Shown here in pieces: positions 1 to 9,463 of a stretch of 64,000 nt of DNA. How positions within the stretch are numbered: the stretch's first letter is position 1; the number at the start of each line of letters is the position of its first letter. The stretch is from Thermoproteota archaeon (lineage in GTDB: Archaea > Korarchaeota > JAOZGF01 > JAOZFZ01): the NCBI GenBank assembly GCA_027492035.1, contig JAOZFT010000004.1, positions 372,001 through 436,000 of the forward strand, read 5' to 3'. Below the pieces are notes generated by a model. It did no database searches and had not been told where the DNA came from. It saw nothing but the letters and a program-made list of their open reading frames with translations. The translations under genes were made by a program, and so were the position numbers.

Positions 1-2
1 TC

Positions 3-170
3 CTTTTAATGATTGGGTTAATAATCTTAGGGTCTGCATTTACCTCCTACTTTTTACTCTTATTCACTGAAGACATAGCTAAACAAATATTCTATTTCGG
101 GTTGTTTATAATAGGTTTAGTGGTGGGGTTAGGTTTTTCGATATATGCTTTACACAAGGAAGAGTACTGA
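3..170 (+). CDS. C-terminal end of an unidentified membrane protein (partial)
   Basis: The first bases form an open reading frame in frame 3 that has no start inside the window and ends with TGA at 168-170. About 55 residues are visible. They contain two strongly hydrophobic stretches, separated by the short polar segment FTEDIAKQ, and end in a charged tail KEEY. This is the tail of an integral membrane protein with at least two membrane segments. It converges on the ECF transporter genes. I cannot assign a family from this fragment. Confidence 0.6.
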   Translation, partial: LLMIGLIILGSAFTSYFLLLFTEDIAKQIFYFGLFIIGLVVGLGFSIYALHKEEY

Positions 171-196
171 AGGTTTCTTCTTGAAGCCACTGCCCT

Positions 197-967
197 TTAA
201 AAAACCTTAATCAAACTATGTAAAGTAACTATTTCCTCTATTTTTAAGAAAGCAGCGGAATAAATCATTACCGCCAACGCTATACCCATCCCTATGGAGA
301 ATAAGTAATCCAATTTGCTAAATTTTAATTTCTTTGAATATGTTCTTTTGTTACTGGCGCCGAAAGCTCTTGATTCAAGGGATTCTGCCAACTCTAAACT
401 TCTTTGAACAGCGTTTACAATTAAAGGTATAAGGATAGGGATGTAGTTTTTTATTCTTTTAAGAAAACCCCCTTTATCAAGTTCAAGTCCCCTTGACCTC
501 TGTGCATCAATTATTTCTTGAGCTTCTAAAGCAATTGTTGGAATAAATCTGGAGGCGGTTTCTAAAGCGAATGATAAACTGTACGGTAACTTGAAATAGT
601 TAAAAATTAGCCCTAAATCTTCAGGAGGTGTTGAAGCAAAGAAAATAGAGGAAGAAACCATAAGAACCAAAAAACGTAAACCCATACCCAGTGACACATC
701 AACGTCGCTGTAATAAAAATAATTTATTACAACAATTAAGGATGTGAAAATTAAGCTTCCTTTAACCATATCCTTAATTTTCTCTTTAAATCCAGAAATT
801 AAACCTATCAAAACTAGGGAAGTGAAAAGGATAATTTGAATGATCATTCGGTTAAAGAGAAGCGTGGAAACCCAAAAGAAAGTAAGAAAAATAATTTTTG
901 TGCGTGGGTCAAGTTTTGAAAATGTTTTAGTTTCTGGTTCGAAAAGGAAGGCTTTAACAAATGACAT
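197..967 (-). CDS. ecfT: EcfT (CbiQ-type) transmembrane subunit of an ECF transporter
   Basis: This 256-residue membrane protein is the T component of an energy-coupling factor importer. It couples ATP hydrolysis to a vitamin- or metal-binding S component. It has several hydrophobic segments. The two small arginine motifs that contact the ATPases are visible as AQRSRG (155-160) and ESRAFG (198-203). It starts 9 bases after the upstream ATPase gene stops, so T and both ATPases form one minus-strand operon. No S component is evident beside them, so the substrate is unknown; this resembles a group II (shared) ECF module, which is inference. Confidence 0.9.
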   Translation of the reverse strand: MSFVKAFLFEPETKTFSKLDPRTKIIFLTFFWVSTLLFNRMIIQIILFTSLVLIGLISGFKEKIKDMVKGSLIFTSLIVVINYFYYSDVDVSLGMGLRFLVLMVSSSIFFASTPPEDLGLIFNYFKLPYSLSFALETASRFIPTIALEAQEIIDAQRSRGLELDKGGFLKRIKNYIPILIPLIVNAVQRSLELAESLESRAFGASNKRTYSKKLKFSKLDYLFSIGMGIALAVMIYSAAFLKIEEIVTLHSLIKVF

Positions 968-976
968 CTCCCCTCC

Positions 977-1798
977 TTACCCCCTGACTCCATTTATGAA
1001 TTTGCGGCCCAAATCTTCCACATTATTTACCCAAACAGGCCTCCCAAATACTTTAGTGGATATTTCAATTAGTTGAGGGAAAAGTAAAGATGCCTTGTTA
1101 AGTATTTCCTCTTGACAAAGAATATCTTCTCTGTTCCCTTCAGCTATTTTTATTCCGTTATGTAGCACCACTACTCTGCATGGGATATCCATTAAAAAAT
1201 CTAAATCGTGAGTAACTATCAAAACAGTTTTTCCCTCATTTTTCAGCCTCTTAATTAAATCAACTAATTTAAGGCGTTGTAAGTAATCTTGCCCTATTGT
1301 TGGTTCATCAAGAACCAAAATTTTTGGGTCCATAGCAACTACAGAGGCTATAGTTAACTTTTTCTTCTCTCCCCCACTTAAACTGTGAGGCGAAGTTGTT
1401 CTATAAACTTCTAGTTCGAATTCTTTCAAGATTCTGTCTACTACCTCATTTCTAGCTCTTTCATCTAGTCCCAAGTTTTCTAATCCGAAATTTATCTCTT
1501 TTTCGACTGTTTCAGCAAAAATTTGATGATCAGGGTTTTGGAAAACTAGTCCGACGATTTTGGAGAGTTCAGCTACAGAATGTTTCTCCGTATCTTTTCC
1601 ATATATGAACACTTTCCCTTTTGTCGGCTTTAAAAGCCCATTTAAATGTTTAATAAGCGTGGTTTTTCCAGCCCCATTAGAACCTATTATTGCTAATATT
1701 TCCCCCTCTTCAACCTCTAAATTTAACCCTTTAATTACTTCCCCTCCAAAAGAATATTTAAAATGTAAATTTATGACTTGGATAACTTTTCCCGGCAT
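977..1798 (-). CDS. ecfA: ECF transporter ATPase subunit EcfA (second in operon)
   Basis: ABC-type ATPase of 273 residues. Walker A GSNGAGKTT lies at 39-47, the Q-loop glutamine at about 87, the signature LSGGE at 140-144, and Walker B LVLDEPT at 161-167. It pairs with the neighbouring ATPase to drive EcfT. Its start overlaps the end of the upstream ATPase gene by 41 bases, which suggests translational coupling. The residue after the Walker B region is GQD rather than the usual NLD or GLD of a canonical D-loop; this is minor and may mark the less conserved of the two ATPases. Confidence 0.92.
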   Translation of the reverse strand: MPGKVIQVINLHFKYSFGGEVIKGLNLEVEEGEILAIIGSNGAGKTTLIKHLNGLLKPTKGKVFIYGKDTEKHSVAELSKIVGLVFQNPDHQIFAETVEKEINFGLENLGLDERARNEVVDRILKEFELEVYRTTSPHSLSGGEKKKLTIASVVAMDPKILVLDEPTIGQDYLQRLKLVDLIKRLKNEGKTVLIVTHDLDFLMDIPCRVVVLHNGIKIAEGNREDILCQEEILNKASLLFPQLIEISTKVFGRPVWVNNVEDLGRKFINGVRG

Positions 1799-2636
1799 CG
1801 TTGCTTCCTCTTAACAACTTAAAAGTTTCTTCTGCAGTAAGGGGTACAGTTGAGATGGGTTTCCAATTTAACGTTAGAAACTTATAAAGTTTCACGGGGA
1901 AGGGAACGAAAACACCAACCTCCTCTATTATTTCCTTCAGAAAAACTTCCCTCGGTGAGCCTTCAGAAATTTTTTCTCCCTTACTCATTACAACAACCCT
2001 GTTTGCATACCTTGCAGCGTAATATGTCCTATGCTCCACTAAAATAATTGTTTTTCCCTTCTCTTTATTGATAATATGAAGCAAATCAATTATTTTTCTT
2101 GCGTTGAATGGGTCTAGATTTGCTGTTGGTTCATCTAAAACTAGAATGTCCGGGTTCATTGCTAAAATAGCTGCTATTATAACTTTCTGTTTTTCTCCTC
2201 CTGAAAGTGCGTAGGGGGGTTTATCTTTGATCTTTTCAAGGTTGAACTCTTTTATGGTTTCCCTAACAATTCCCCTTATTTCTTCCTCGGCAAGTCCTAG
2301 GTTTTCAAGTCCAAAAGATATTTCCCTTTCCACATTGAGTGTTATGAATTGATTGTCAGGATTTTGGAAAACTAAACCCACTTTTTGAGCTAGTTCAGAT
2401 GTTTTTACGTCTTTTGTGTTTACCCCTTCCACGTAAACGTCTCCTGTCATGTCTCCTTCGTAAAAATGGGGGATTAATCCATTCATCGTCCTTAGCAACG
2501 TTGTTTTCCCGCATCCAGTTGGTCCAATTATTAAAACAAAATCTCCTCTTTTTACTTTCAAATCTATGTTTTTTAAACTGGGCTTCTTGCTGCCTTTATA
2601 TTTGAAAGTAACATTTCTTACTTCAATTTGTTCCAT
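1758..2636 (-). CDS. ecfA: ECF transporter ATPase subunit EcfA (first in operon)
   Basis: ABC ATPase of 292 residues. Walker A GPTGCGKTT is at 38-46, the Q-loop motif QNPDNQ near 91-96, signature LSGGE at 144-148, and Walker B LVLDEPTANLD from about 165. It is the first gene of the three-gene ECF operon and the likely partner of the following ATPase in a heterodimer, as is usual for EcfA1/EcfA2. The C-terminal 60 residues form the extra dimerisation tail common in this family. Prefoldin beta lies 31 bases upstream on the same strand, so read-through from the large superoperon is possible. Confidence 0.92.
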   Translation of the reverse strand: MEQIEVRNVTFKYKGSKKPSLKNIDLKVKRGDFVLIIGPTGCGKTTLLRTMNGLIPHFYEGDMTGDVYVEGVNTKDVKTSELAQKVGLVFQNPDNQFITLNVEREISFGLENLGLAEEEIRGIVRETIKEFNLEKIKDKPPYALSGGEKQKVIIAAILAMNPDILVLDEPTANLDPFNARKIIDLLHIINKEKGKTIILVEHRTYYAARYANRVVVMSKGEKISEGSPREVFLKEIIEEVGVFVPFPVKLYKFLTLNWKPISTVPLTAEETFKLLRGSNDAGKSYPSHKFTF

Positions 2637-2667
2637 TTCCTTCCACAGACTTGTCTTTTTTCAGTTC

Positions 2668-3054
2668 TTAAACAGGTTGAGGAGTTCTCATTCTCCTTTG
2701 CTCAGCCATTATTCTTTCTTCTAACTGTTTTATTCGTGTCTGTAATTTTTTTATTACTGACTCGTTTTCTTTGTGTCGGATTTTTAAGGCATGTATGCGG
2801 TCTTTTAACTCGTTTATAGTTTCCTCCTTCCCTTTCTTAACCATTATGTTTCCCACCACCTTATACACTGAACCTCCCTCTTCTAAGTTTTCGGTTTCCT
2901 CTATTGCGTTTTCAGTTTCCTTTATTTCCCTTTCAAGTTGAATCTTTGAAATTAACGCGTTTTCAAGTAGGTTCCTATTTTTCTCCAATTCGATAATTAA
3001 CTCCCTTAAAACCTGTGAAGCACTACCTTTATTTACTTGGTTAGGAATTGGCAT
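2668..3054 (-). CDS. pfdB: prefoldin beta subunit
   Basis: This 128-residue protein is almost entirely two long coiled-coil helices (about 15-60 and 78-120) joined by a beta-hairpin region containing GGSVYKVVGNIMV, the classic prefoldin beta layout. Prefoldin is a jellyfish-shaped hexamer that hands unfolded proteins to the thermosome, which is also encoded in this window (57106-58767). The start overlaps the stop of the Pcc1 gene by 14 bases. The order Brix, Pcc1, prefoldin beta is conserved in many archaea and supports the call. Confidence 0.93.
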   Translation of the reverse strand: MPIPNQVNKGSASQVLRELIIELEKNRNLLENALISKIQLEREIKETENAIEETENLEEGGSVYKVVGNIMVKKGKEETINELKDRIHALKIRHKENESVIKKLQTRIKQLEERIMAEQRRMRTPQPV

Positions 3055-3325
3055 TTAATTCATCCTCTATAACTTCCAAACAACTGTAAACAGTGTATAT
3101 GTACCTTAAAAAGGATAATGTGAAAGTTTGAAGCGAAACTAAATCCTTGGCTTCTACTCTCAAGAAAAATTTATTTTTCCTCTTCATTAATTTCACTTGA
3201 GCTCTTTTTGACCTATCAATATCTCCCTCTACGTTTAAAACTTCAAAAATGAGGGATATAATTTCCTCTTTATCAACGACTTCTATTTCACTGAAAAAAT
3301 TAGGTTTCATTTTTTCTTTTTCCAT
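3041..3325 (-). CDS. pcc1: KEOPS complex subunit Pcc1
   Basis: A 94-residue protein matching the small Pcc1 fold. The segment RSKRAQVKLMKRKNKFFLRV is followed by EAKDLVSLQ, corresponding to the family pattern of a basic strand followed by an A-D-L motif and a helix ending in LRYI. In the KEOPS complex Pcc1 dimerises and binds Kae1, supporting t6A37 synthesis on tRNAs that read ANN codons. Its partners Kae1-Bud32 and the upstream enzyme Sua5 are encoded at 16528-18815. It overlaps both neighbours (Brix and prefoldin), so the operon is tightly packed. Confidence 0.85.
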   Translation of the reverse strand: MEKEKMKPNFFSEIEVVDKEEIISLIFEVLNVEGDIDRSKRAQVKLMKRKNKFFLRVEAKDLVSLQTFTLSFLRYIYTVYSCLEVIEDELNANS

Positions 3326-3885
3326 TGAAGAATACCTTTAATTTTTATCCTAGGCCCTATCTCCTTTAAGGTTTCACTATCGTGAAAACTAATTCTAACC
3401 TCTGCATCCTTTTTCACTAATAAACATGACGTTCTAAAATCTAAATTTTTCAGTTCAGTTAATGACTCAATTACTTTGTAGGGTATATTAAAAGCTGTTG
3501 AAATAAGATTTAACTCCTCAAATAAACCCTGTTTTTTAAAGGAAAAAAGTAAAAAAGATTCAATCTCTTCTTTATCAATTTGAATTCTTCTACTAACAGG
3601 GATTTCCCTGTAAAGCTGAACTCCCTTCACTAAAATGGTGAAGGGTAAATAAGACAATTCTCCATTGCATAGTTTTAAGAAGTTTATTTTGCCAGGGTTC
3701 CCTTTGTACTTGCTTATAACCATTACACGCGATAAACCATATTTATAACTTAATTCAGTTAAGTCCTTAATTCCCTTTTTTCCTCTTGAAACCCTCACTG
3801 AAAAAGGGATTGCTTTGTTCAGGTCTTTGGTGAAGGAGCGAATTCTTCTAGTGGGGTAACGGGAAGTAGTAATTATGCAAACCAT
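3307..3885 (-). CDS. Brix-domain ribosome biogenesis protein (Imp4-like)
   Basis: A 192-residue protein with the N-terminal start ITTSRYPTRRIRSF and the basic, beta-rich body of the archaeal single-domain Brix family. Eukaryotic relatives (Imp4, Rpf1, Brx1) act in rRNA processing and bind RNA. It sits between the L37Ae and Pcc1 genes, the conserved position of this family in the exosome superoperon. Length agrees with other archaeal Brix proteins. The exact rRNA target cannot be told from sequence. Confidence 0.85.
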   Translation of the reverse strand: MVCIITTSRYPTRRIRSFTKDLNKAIPFSVRVSRGKKGIKDLTELSYKYGLSRVMVISKYKGNPGKINFLKLCNGELSYLPFTILVKGVQLYREIPVSRRIQIDKEEIESFLLFSFKKQGLFEELNLISTAFNIPYKVIESLTELKNLDFRTSCLLVKKDAEVRISFHDSETLKEIGPRIKIKGILQWKKKK

Positions 3886-3934
3886 GATCAGCTTTCTCTC
3901 GACAACACTTCCCTAAAGGAGAAAGAAAAATTCT

Positions 3935-4159
3935 CTATACTTCAGGGTTATAAGCTTCACCTGCAAAGGTGAAGTTGCATTTAGGGCATTTCCATATTCC
4001 TAAGGAGACTTTCTTCATTTTTGTTTTTTTTCCACAATTTGGGCACTCATATTTCTTTGTTTTGTACCTTAAAACCACTTCTCCATATTTTCTCCTCAGT
4101 TTAAACCCGTATCTTGGTCCAAAAGATTTTGTTATCCTTGAGCTTGATTTCTTTTTCAC
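3935..4159 (-). CDS. rpl37ae: large subunit ribosomal protein L37Ae (eL43)
   Basis: A 74-residue basic protein with a C4 zinc ribbon: CPNCGKKTK at about 39-47 and CPKC at about 58-61. The N-terminus (RITKSFGPRYGFKLRRK) is the typical eL43 start. The start overlaps the last base of the Rrp42 stop region, so the two are probably co-translated. RpoP, which often follows in other archaea, is not found here; the 49 bases to the Brix gene are too short for it. Confidence 0.93.
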   Translation of the reverse strand: MKKKSSSRITKSFGPRYGFKLRRKYGEVVLRYKTKKYECPNCGKKTKMKKVSLGIWKCPKCNFTFAGEAYNPEV

Positions 4160-4968
4160 TATTCATCCCCTCCCTTGGTAATTTCCAGTATTTCCTCCCT
4201 AATTTTTTTAGATTTCTTTTCAGCTAATGAAATTGCTTCCTCTATTTCTCGTTCCGTGAATAAGCCCATTACTTTCTGGATAGCGCAGATGTTGCCTTCC
4301 TCCTCAAAGGTTATGCAAATCTTTGCGTCTAATACGTTTTCTTCCTCTAAATTCGGGTCGATCAGCAGTTTATCTCCTATTTTACCTACTGTAACAGGGA
4401 TAGGGACTCTTTCAATGGGTAGGGGAGCCCATTCGTCAATTACTTCTATTTTCTCTTCATTAATTACTGCTTTAGGCATCTTCGCAGTTAAAAGAGCAGT
4501 GATTGCACCATAAGCTGATGCATCGATTAGGTTTCCGTCATGATCCAAAACATGGATATCTATAAAAACTATCCACACCGTTTCCCCTTCTTTCACCACT
4601 AACTTGCTTAGATTGATCGCTTCTGATTCCCTTATTCCCCTATCAACGAATCTAGCTAATTCTACTGAGTTTTCATCCGGTGGCCCTGGCTCAAATTCGG
4701 GAGAAGCTAAAGGAACAAGTTCAGCATTGGTTATTAAAACCCCTTTGTCCGGAGTATCTTTGAAAGGTTCCCCTAAATCTAGTTTCACACCTACAAGTAC
4801 TTTCGTTTTTCCAAGCTGAACCATTGCTGACCCTTCGGCCTTTGAAATAAAATTAGGGGTTATTTCGAGGTTTCTGTACTGATTCAATTTTCTCCCATCT
4901 ATTCTTTTGTTTTTCTCTGCTAAATTTCTAATATATACCTTTTGCAAGGTGGCAGCTATTCCTGACAT
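4159..4968 (-). CDS. rrp42: exosome subunit Rrp42 (inactive RNase PH-type ring subunit)
   Basis: RNase PH-fold protein of 269 residues. With Rrp41 it forms the hexameric ring of the archaeal exosome, which degrades RNA 3' to 5' with phosphate. The family features are LGKTKVLVGVKLDLGEPF near residue 50 and the segment FVDRGIRESEAINL near 110. Rrp42 contributes to RNA binding but normally lacks the phosphate-binding catalytic site that Rrp41 carries. It follows Rrp41 after 30 bases in the same operon. Confidence 0.93.
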   Translation of the reverse strand: MSGIAATLQKVYIRNLAEKNKRIDGRKLNQYRNLEITPNFISKAEGSAMVQLGKTKVLVGVKLDLGEPFKDTPDKGVLITNAELVPLASPEFEPGPPDENSVELARFVDRGIRESEAINLSKLVVKEGETVWIVFIDIHVLDHDGNLIDASAYGAITALLTAKMPKAVINEEKIEVIDEWAPLPIERVPIPVTVGKIGDKLLIDPNLEEENVLDAKICITFEEEGNICAIQKVMGLFTEREIEEAISLAEKKSKKIREEILEITKGGDE

Positions 4969-4998
4969 TTTCTTTTAACACCTTTCTTTTCCTTTAAA

Positions 4999-5739
4999 TT
5001 AAATTTTATATCTTTCCAGCAGCGCCCTTTTCTGCATTTCGTAAATCTGTTGACAAGCTTCTATTGCCTTGCCTAAAGCTAGTCTCAGCTCTTGGGGAGT
5101 CATTTTTCCATCCATTTGGATAAGTGTTATTTCTTTTCTTCTAGGCATTATTGCTATAGGCAAATCAGCTTCTCCGTACATGTCTTCAGCTGAGTCCAGG
5201 TCTAAAACAATTTTGCCGTCTATTTTGCCAGCTGCTACAGCTGTTACCAGATCTTTCATAGGTAACCCTGAATCTGCTAATGCTAACGAGGCAGCAGTTA
5301 TTGACGCTACCCTAGTTCCACCCTCTGACTCCAAAACCTCTATAAATACATCTATTACTGTTTTCGGGAATTTCTCAAGCAGTAAAGCAGGTACTAAAGC
5401 TTCTCTTATAACCTTTGAAAGCTCTATTGACCTTCTATCTGGGCCTGGCTTCTTCCTTTCAGATGTTGAGAAGGCAGCCATGTTGTATCTGCATCTTAAC
5501 CTAGCTTGGGTTGGAATAGCCATGTGTTTAGGATGTATCTCCCTAGGCCCGTAAACAGCTACTATTATTTTATTTTTTCCCCATTCAATAAATGCTGATC
5601 CATCCGCGTTTTCTAATATCCCTACTTTCATTTTTATTGGCCGTAATTCAAATAAATCTCGGCCGCTTAGTCTTTTACCATCGTCTCTAAATAATTTTTC
5701 AGGTTTCTTCTCCAGCATATAGCTCATTTCTTCATTCAC
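4999..5739 (-). CDS. rrp41: exosome catalytic subunit Rrp41
   Basis: Active RNase PH-type subunit of 246 residues. Visible family motifs are [21 protein letters not shown] (about 48-68), the arginine-rich [12 protein letters not shown] (about 80-91) and the catalytic-loop acids in [19 protein letters not shown] (about 177-195). It processively trims and also tails RNA in the exosome chamber. Its ATG overlaps the Rrp4 stop by 4 bases. Gene order Rrp4-Rrp41-Rrp42 is the standard archaeal one. Confidence 0.95.
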   Translation of the reverse strand: MNEEMSYMLEKKPEKLFRDDGKRLSGRDLFELRPIKMKVGILENADGSAFIEWGKNKIIVAVYGPREIHPKHMAIPTQARLRCRYNMAAFSTSERKKPGPDRRSIELSKVIREALVPALLLEKFPKTVIDVFIEVLESEGGTRVASITAASLALADSGLPMKDLVTAVAAGKIDGKIVLDLDSAEDMYGEADLPIAIMPRRKEITLIQMDGKMTPQELRLALGKAIEACQQIYEMQKRALLERYKI

Positions 5740-6443
5740 TTCATTTTCTCTTCTAAAAATGTATTTATTCTGTCAGTTAATCCTTTAATGTGGCTCTCCC
5801 TTTCAATCTTTTTCAAAGCCTCATAAACAATTAATTCTTTATTTGCGTCATTACAATTAACTAGAATAAATCCGTTCTTTCCAACAGTTACTTCACAATT
5901 GGTTTTCTTCATTATTAAACTTATCATTGACCCTTTTCTCCCAATCACTCTGGGAATTTTGGTTGGGTTTATAACTACAAGTCTGCCCCCTCTTTTCTTT
6001 CCTAAACCTGCACCTAAGGTTGTTAAGATAGGGTTTATTCCGTACTTAAAAATTTCAACTTTAGCAGCTATCAAATCTCCCACTTTGAACATTTTCTCTG
6101 TAATTATTTTTTCTGACTCGTTTCTTGTGGAGGTGGTTTTTGAAAATGGTAGAAGTGCTGTGTAGGGAGAATTAATGTCAACTACCCACGTCATAGGCAT
6201 TATATCCTTTATCACCCCTAAAACAACATCTCCTTCTTTAGGAAGATATTTCCCTTTTAAAGGTACAATCTCTACCTTATTATTTTCCACGTTTAAAAGC
6301 CCTATTCTTTCTGCGTAAATCTCCCCGTTTTCAATAAATAAGTTTTCATCTATTCTCCTTGCTTTCTGATTAATCTTCTGTCCAGGTATTACTATAACTC
6401 TGCTCTCTAACTCTATATTTTCTTTTAAAGTTTTTCTACTCAT
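5736..6443 (-). CDS. rrp4: exosome cap subunit Rrp4 (S1 and KH domains)
   Basis: A 235-residue RNA-binding cap protein that guides substrates into the Rrp41/Rrp42 ring. An N-terminal domain is followed by an S1 domain (about 65-140, beginning with [11 protein letters not shown]). The KH domain (about 150-220) carries the motif [13 protein letters not shown], which includes the GxxG loop. Four-base overlaps with SBDS upstream and Rrp41 downstream indicate coupled translation. Confidence 0.94.
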   Translation of the reverse strand: MSRKTLKENIELESRVIVIPGQKINQKARRIDENLFIENGEIYAERIGLLNVENNKVEIVPLKGKYLPKEGDVVLGVIKDIMPMTWVVDINSPYTALLPFSKTTSTRNESEKIITEKMFKVGDLIAAKVEIFKYGINPILTTLGAGLGKKRGGRLVVINPTKIPRVIGRKGSMISLIMKKTNCEVTVGKNGFILVNCNDANKELIVYEALKKIERESHIKGLTDRINTFLEEKMK

Positions 6444-7150
6444 TTCTCACTCACTTTAACAGATCCTAACGTTCTTTTACTTATTTCAGCTATGAACTCC
6501 CCTTTCAAGGCTGTGTTAATCTGTATCTCAACCAGTAATGAACCGTCATTTAACCATTTTTCTGAAATTATTTCTGTTGAATTTTTCAGGTAGCCGTAAC
6601 TTTTCCCTACATACTTTGCAGGGATTGACAATACCAAATTCTTTTTTTCAGTTTTTAAAGGAATAACCCTTTTTAATTGTGAAACAATTTGTTTAACTTG
6701 CTCCTCAGGTTGTTTAAACGGGTCTATTCTAACCTTCGCTTCCTTTAAAGCTAATTCCACCCTTAAAGGTGGGTGGGGTCTACCAGTGCGTGGATCAACA
6801 TAGCTCCGAGAAATTATGTCAATTATTCGTCTTCTTTTACCTTCAATCATTTCCTTTCTTTGTTTTTCAGTTAACTGTATGTTTCCTTCCTTTAGTATCT
6901 TGTCAGCTATTTCTTCAAAGTTCGATGTTCCAAAAAATTCTTTTAAGTCCGATTCGGGTGGCTTTTCCCCTTTTCTGGCATCTGAAAAAACTTCCCTATA
7001 CCTCACAACTGATGTAATATCTTTTATTTTCCCATTTTTGTAGGCGTAAGCCTTAACTGGATCAATTATTATCTCGAATTTTTTCCCTTCCCTTTGCAAT
7101 CTAGCTAAAGATATTTCGCTTCTTTTCATTTTTAATAAACATCTCTTCAT
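6440..7150 (-). CDS. sbds: SBDS family ribosome maturation factor
   Basis: A 236-residue protein with the three SBDS domains. The N-terminal domain has [19 protein letters not shown] near residue 22, and the conserved motif [21 protein letters not shown] lies near 108-128. The third, ferredoxin-like domain is at the C-terminus. In eukaryotes SBDS with EFL1 removes eIF6 from the 60S subunit; archaeal SBDS is thought to act similarly in large-subunit maturation. It lies between proteasome alpha and Rrp4, its usual position. Confidence 0.95.
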   Translation of the reverse strand: MKRCLLKMKRSEISLARLQREGKKFEIIIDPVKAYAYKNGKIKDITSVVRYREVFSDARKGEKPPESDLKEFFGTSNFEEIADKILKEGNIQLTEKQRKEMIEGKRRRIIDIISRSYVDPRTGRPHPPLRVELALKEAKVRIDPFKQPEEQVKQIVSQLKRVIPLKTEKKNLVLSIPAKYVGKSYGYLKNSTEIISEKWLNDGSLLVEIQINTALKGEFIAEISKRTLGSVKVSEK

Positions 7151-7158
7151 GAACCTTT

Positions 7159-7932
7159 CTAATGTTTTGTTTCTCTTTCTTCTATTCTTTTCAGTAACGA
7201 AGCTAATTCTTTTATTTTTTTCTTTTCAGCATAGGTTAATATTTCTTCCACTTCACTCAAGGATAACTTAACAAATCTTTTACTTCTTTTGCTCACAATT
7301 CCCATTTCAATAGCTTCAGGTTGCAGCTCTTCTTTTTTATCAGTTTTTAGACATCGGACCCCAAGCTCTACTGCTTCAGGTAGAGACATGTTCCCTTTAT
7401 ATGTTTTCTCCAAGTAATCACGTATCGAATCACTTCTTTCACCAACTGCTACAGCTTTATAACCATAAAAGGCGCCGCTTGGGTGGGTAATATAAAGCTC
7501 TAACTTATTATCTATTCCTCCTATTATTAACATTACACCGAAAGGCCTAACTCCTCCTGTTTGAGTGTATAACTGAATATAGTCACATAATCTTTTAGTG
7601 AGTAATAAGGTACTAATCGGTTCACCAAAAGTTAACTTGTTGGATTGTGCTTCTTCCCTGGCTCTAGTAATTAGTGCTCTTGCATCACCATAAAGTCCGC
7701 ACATCACTGCACCGATATGGTCATCTATCACAAATATTTTTTCTATGCTTTCAGGCTCCATTAACTTATCTATTTGCTTTTCAGCCAATAACACGATCCC
7801 TTCTGGAGTTTTTATCCCAATTGCAGAGGGAGCTCTTTTAACAGCTTTTTCTGCATAATCAACTTGGTACAGTTTTCCCTCCGGACTGAAAATGGTTATT
7901 GCTCTATCATAACCTGTTTGAGCTGGGAACAT
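7159..7932 (-). CDS. psmA: 20S proteasome alpha subunit
   Basis: A 257-residue alpha-type subunit. The alpha signature with the gate-forming N-terminal region is clear: [13 protein letters not shown] followed by LYQVDYA from about residue 8. No propeptide and no N-terminal threonine nucleophile are present, as expected for alpha rather than beta. Seven copies form each outer ring of the proteasome and control entry of unfolded proteins. No beta subunit is encoded in the window. The gene is embedded in the exosome superoperon between SBDS and RNase P Pop5. Confidence 0.96.
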   Translation of the reverse strand: MFPAQTGYDRAITIFSPEGKLYQVDYAEKAVKRAPSAIGIKTPEGIVLLAEKQIDKLMEPESIEKIFVIDDHIGAVMCGLYGDARALITRAREEAQSNKLTFGEPISTLLLTKRLCDYIQLYTQTGGVRPFGVMLIIGGIDNKLELYITHPSGAFYGYKAVAVGERSDSIRDYLEKTYKGNMSLPEAVELGVRCLKTDKKEELQPEAIEMGIVSKRSKRFVKLSLSEVEEILTYAEKKKIKELASLLKRIEERETKH

Positions 7933-7952
7933 GGTACATTACCTCCTTTCCT

Positions 7953-8240
7953 TTATTTTTTTAACTTTTCCCTCAAGGACTTTATTGTCCCACTTAGTAG
8001 AAGAGGTATTAAGTTTATTCTTTTTCCTTTATAGGAGAAAATTAAGGATAGTACTCCCATTATTTGATATTTATATTTTGCGTTAAATTGAATTACTCCC
8101 AAGTTTTCCAGGTTATTCCATTCAATCAGCCACAAACCGGAGTCAGCTACTTTAATTTCTCCTAATAAATTGATGGCAGCTTCCCAAATTATTTTTTCAA
8201 CTTCTTTTTTAGTAAACTTAACAGGTTCTTGAGTTGCCAA
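7953..8240 (-). CDS. rnp2: RNase P protein component Pop5 (Rnp2)
   Basis: A short 95-residue protein with the Pop5 ending SGTIKSLREKLKK, which matches the family's conserved C-terminal helix, and the strand LGVIQFNAKYKYQIMGVLSLI in the RNA-binding sheet. Pop5 pairs with Rpp30 (next gene upstream) and supports catalysis by RNase P RNA in 5' maturation of tRNAs. The protein is at the short end for the family and the central part is divergent. Position beside Rpp30 and psmA supports the call. Confidence 0.82.
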   Translation of the reverse strand: MATQEPVKFTKKEVEKIIWEAAINLLGEIKVADSGLWLIEWNNLENLGVIQFNAKYKYQIMGVLSLIFSYKGKRINLIPLLLSGTIKSLREKLKK

Positions 8241-8310
8241 CTTGAATGCTAAATACCTCCTTCTTTCTCGGTACTTAATTGGGATTTTTATTTTAGGCAG
8301 AAAGAAACAC

Positions 8311-9027
8311 CTAACCGGATTTTTTCTTCGAGTTTTTGCTGATTATTTCAGCTGGGAAGAGGGAAACTGTTTTTTTTGCGTAGTTGTAATCTAAACCTAG
8401 TAAAACAGCCGTGGACATAAATTGCAAGGGTGTTTTCATTTCAATTAAATTTTTTGCATCGGAGGAGAAGATTATCTTGTTACCGTAATGTTTAACTATT
8501 TTCATTTCAAGCATCAGCCTCCTAAGCACAGTAGCTTTTCTCCTAGCCCTTAAGTAACCTAAGAAACTGGTTTTTACTTCGTAGGAGGTATCTCCTTCTA
8601 ACATGAACCTAGAAGTGATTTTGTCAACCATTACCTCTCTTTTCGTTGAAGTAATTGCTAATCCATCAATCAAAGGGGATTTAGCCGCCCATCTGGCAAC
8701 TGTTAAATTTTCTGTGGAAAGTGAAATATAATCGACGTGTCTTCTAACCCTCACCACCTCTCTTTTTGCCTCTTTTAAACTGTTTTCAAATAAGTCTGCT
8801 GCTAAATGGATTCGGTAATTTAAAACCTTTCTTTTGATCTTTATTTCCTTTTGAAGCTCTCCAGCCTTTTTTATGTTATCTTTAGTGACATCTGCTAGGG
8901 CTATGTTTGAAAAACCTAATTTTTTCGCGTTTTCAACAATTTCCTCCACGGTGTTTTCACCTACTGAAAGGTTTGAATGGATGTGTAGATCAATCCATGT
9001 AGATTTAATTGGTAGAGGTGTTTTCAT
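8311..9027 (-). CDS. rnp3: RNase P protein component Rpp30 (Rnp3)
   Basis: A 238-residue PHP-like TIM-barrel protein. The start WIDLHIHSNLSVGENTVEEIV resembles the PHP motif HxHS, and the later segment VDYISLSTENLTVARWAAKS is typical of the Rpp30 family. A motif KIIFSSDAKN near 195 completes the barrel. With Pop5 it forms the catalytic-domain-binding heterotetramer of archaeal RNase P. Its ATG overlaps the stop of the upstream gene by 4 bases. Confidence 0.9.
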   Translation of the reverse strand: MKTPLPIKSTWIDLHIHSNLSVGENTVEEIVENAKKLGFSNIALADVTKDNIKKAGELQKEIKIKRKVLNYRIHLAADLFENSLKEAKREVVRVRRHVDYISLSTENLTVARWAAKSPLIDGLAITSTKREVMVDKITSRFMLEGDTSYEVKTSFLGYLRARRKATVLRRLMLEMKIVKHYGNKIIFSSDAKNLIEMKTPLQFMSTAVLLGLDYNYAKKTVSLFPAEIISKNSKKKSG

Positions 9028-9455
9028 TTTCTGTTTAACCTCTCTTCAAGTTCTTTCCTGTTCAACTTATCATAGTGTATTTCAATTTTAACAGTATCCC
9101 CCTCCTCTCTTATAACGAATTCTTTTCTAAATGCTTTTTGCTTATCTAAACGTAAAAACAATGTATTATGGCTTACTCTTCTCGAAAGAGTATTTTTTAA
9201 TGTCTTAATACCACTGCTTCCTAATCTCCTGAACAAATTCTCCTCAATAGAAGCTAATTGTTCCTGTTGATCTCTATCCTTTATTTCCACTGTTAGAACT
9301 GTTATTGGGTTATGGTATAACCCGTAAACTCTTTCCTTTTTTGCTGGGAGAGACTGTTGAAAAGGTTGCAAAATATTCTTTAACGCCTGCAAAACTTTGT
9401 TCTCATCCTCTGTTGCATGGACGTGTGCTCTCACTCTAATTTTAACAGGTTTCAA
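9024..9455 (-). CDS. RNA-binding protein of the COG1325 type (predicted exosome-associated)
   Basis: A 143-residue protein with the pattern VRAHVHATEDENKVLQALKNI at the N-terminus, followed by YHNPITVLTVEIKD and a C-terminal basic segment KFEFV-like (RKEFVIREEGDTVKIEIHYD). This is the family found between L15e and Rpp30 in the archaeal exosome superoperon and predicted to be RNA-binding; its precise role is not established. It overlaps Rpp30 by 4 bases. Confidence 0.8.
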   Translation of the reverse strand: MKPVKIRVRAHVHATEDENKVLQALKNILQPFQQSLPAKKERVYGLYHNPITVLTVEIKDRDQQEQLASIEENLFRRLGSSGIKTLKNTLSRRVSHNTLFLRLDKQKAFRKEFVIREEGDTVKIEIHYDKLNRKELEERLNRK

Positions 9456-9463
9456 TTTAGCTC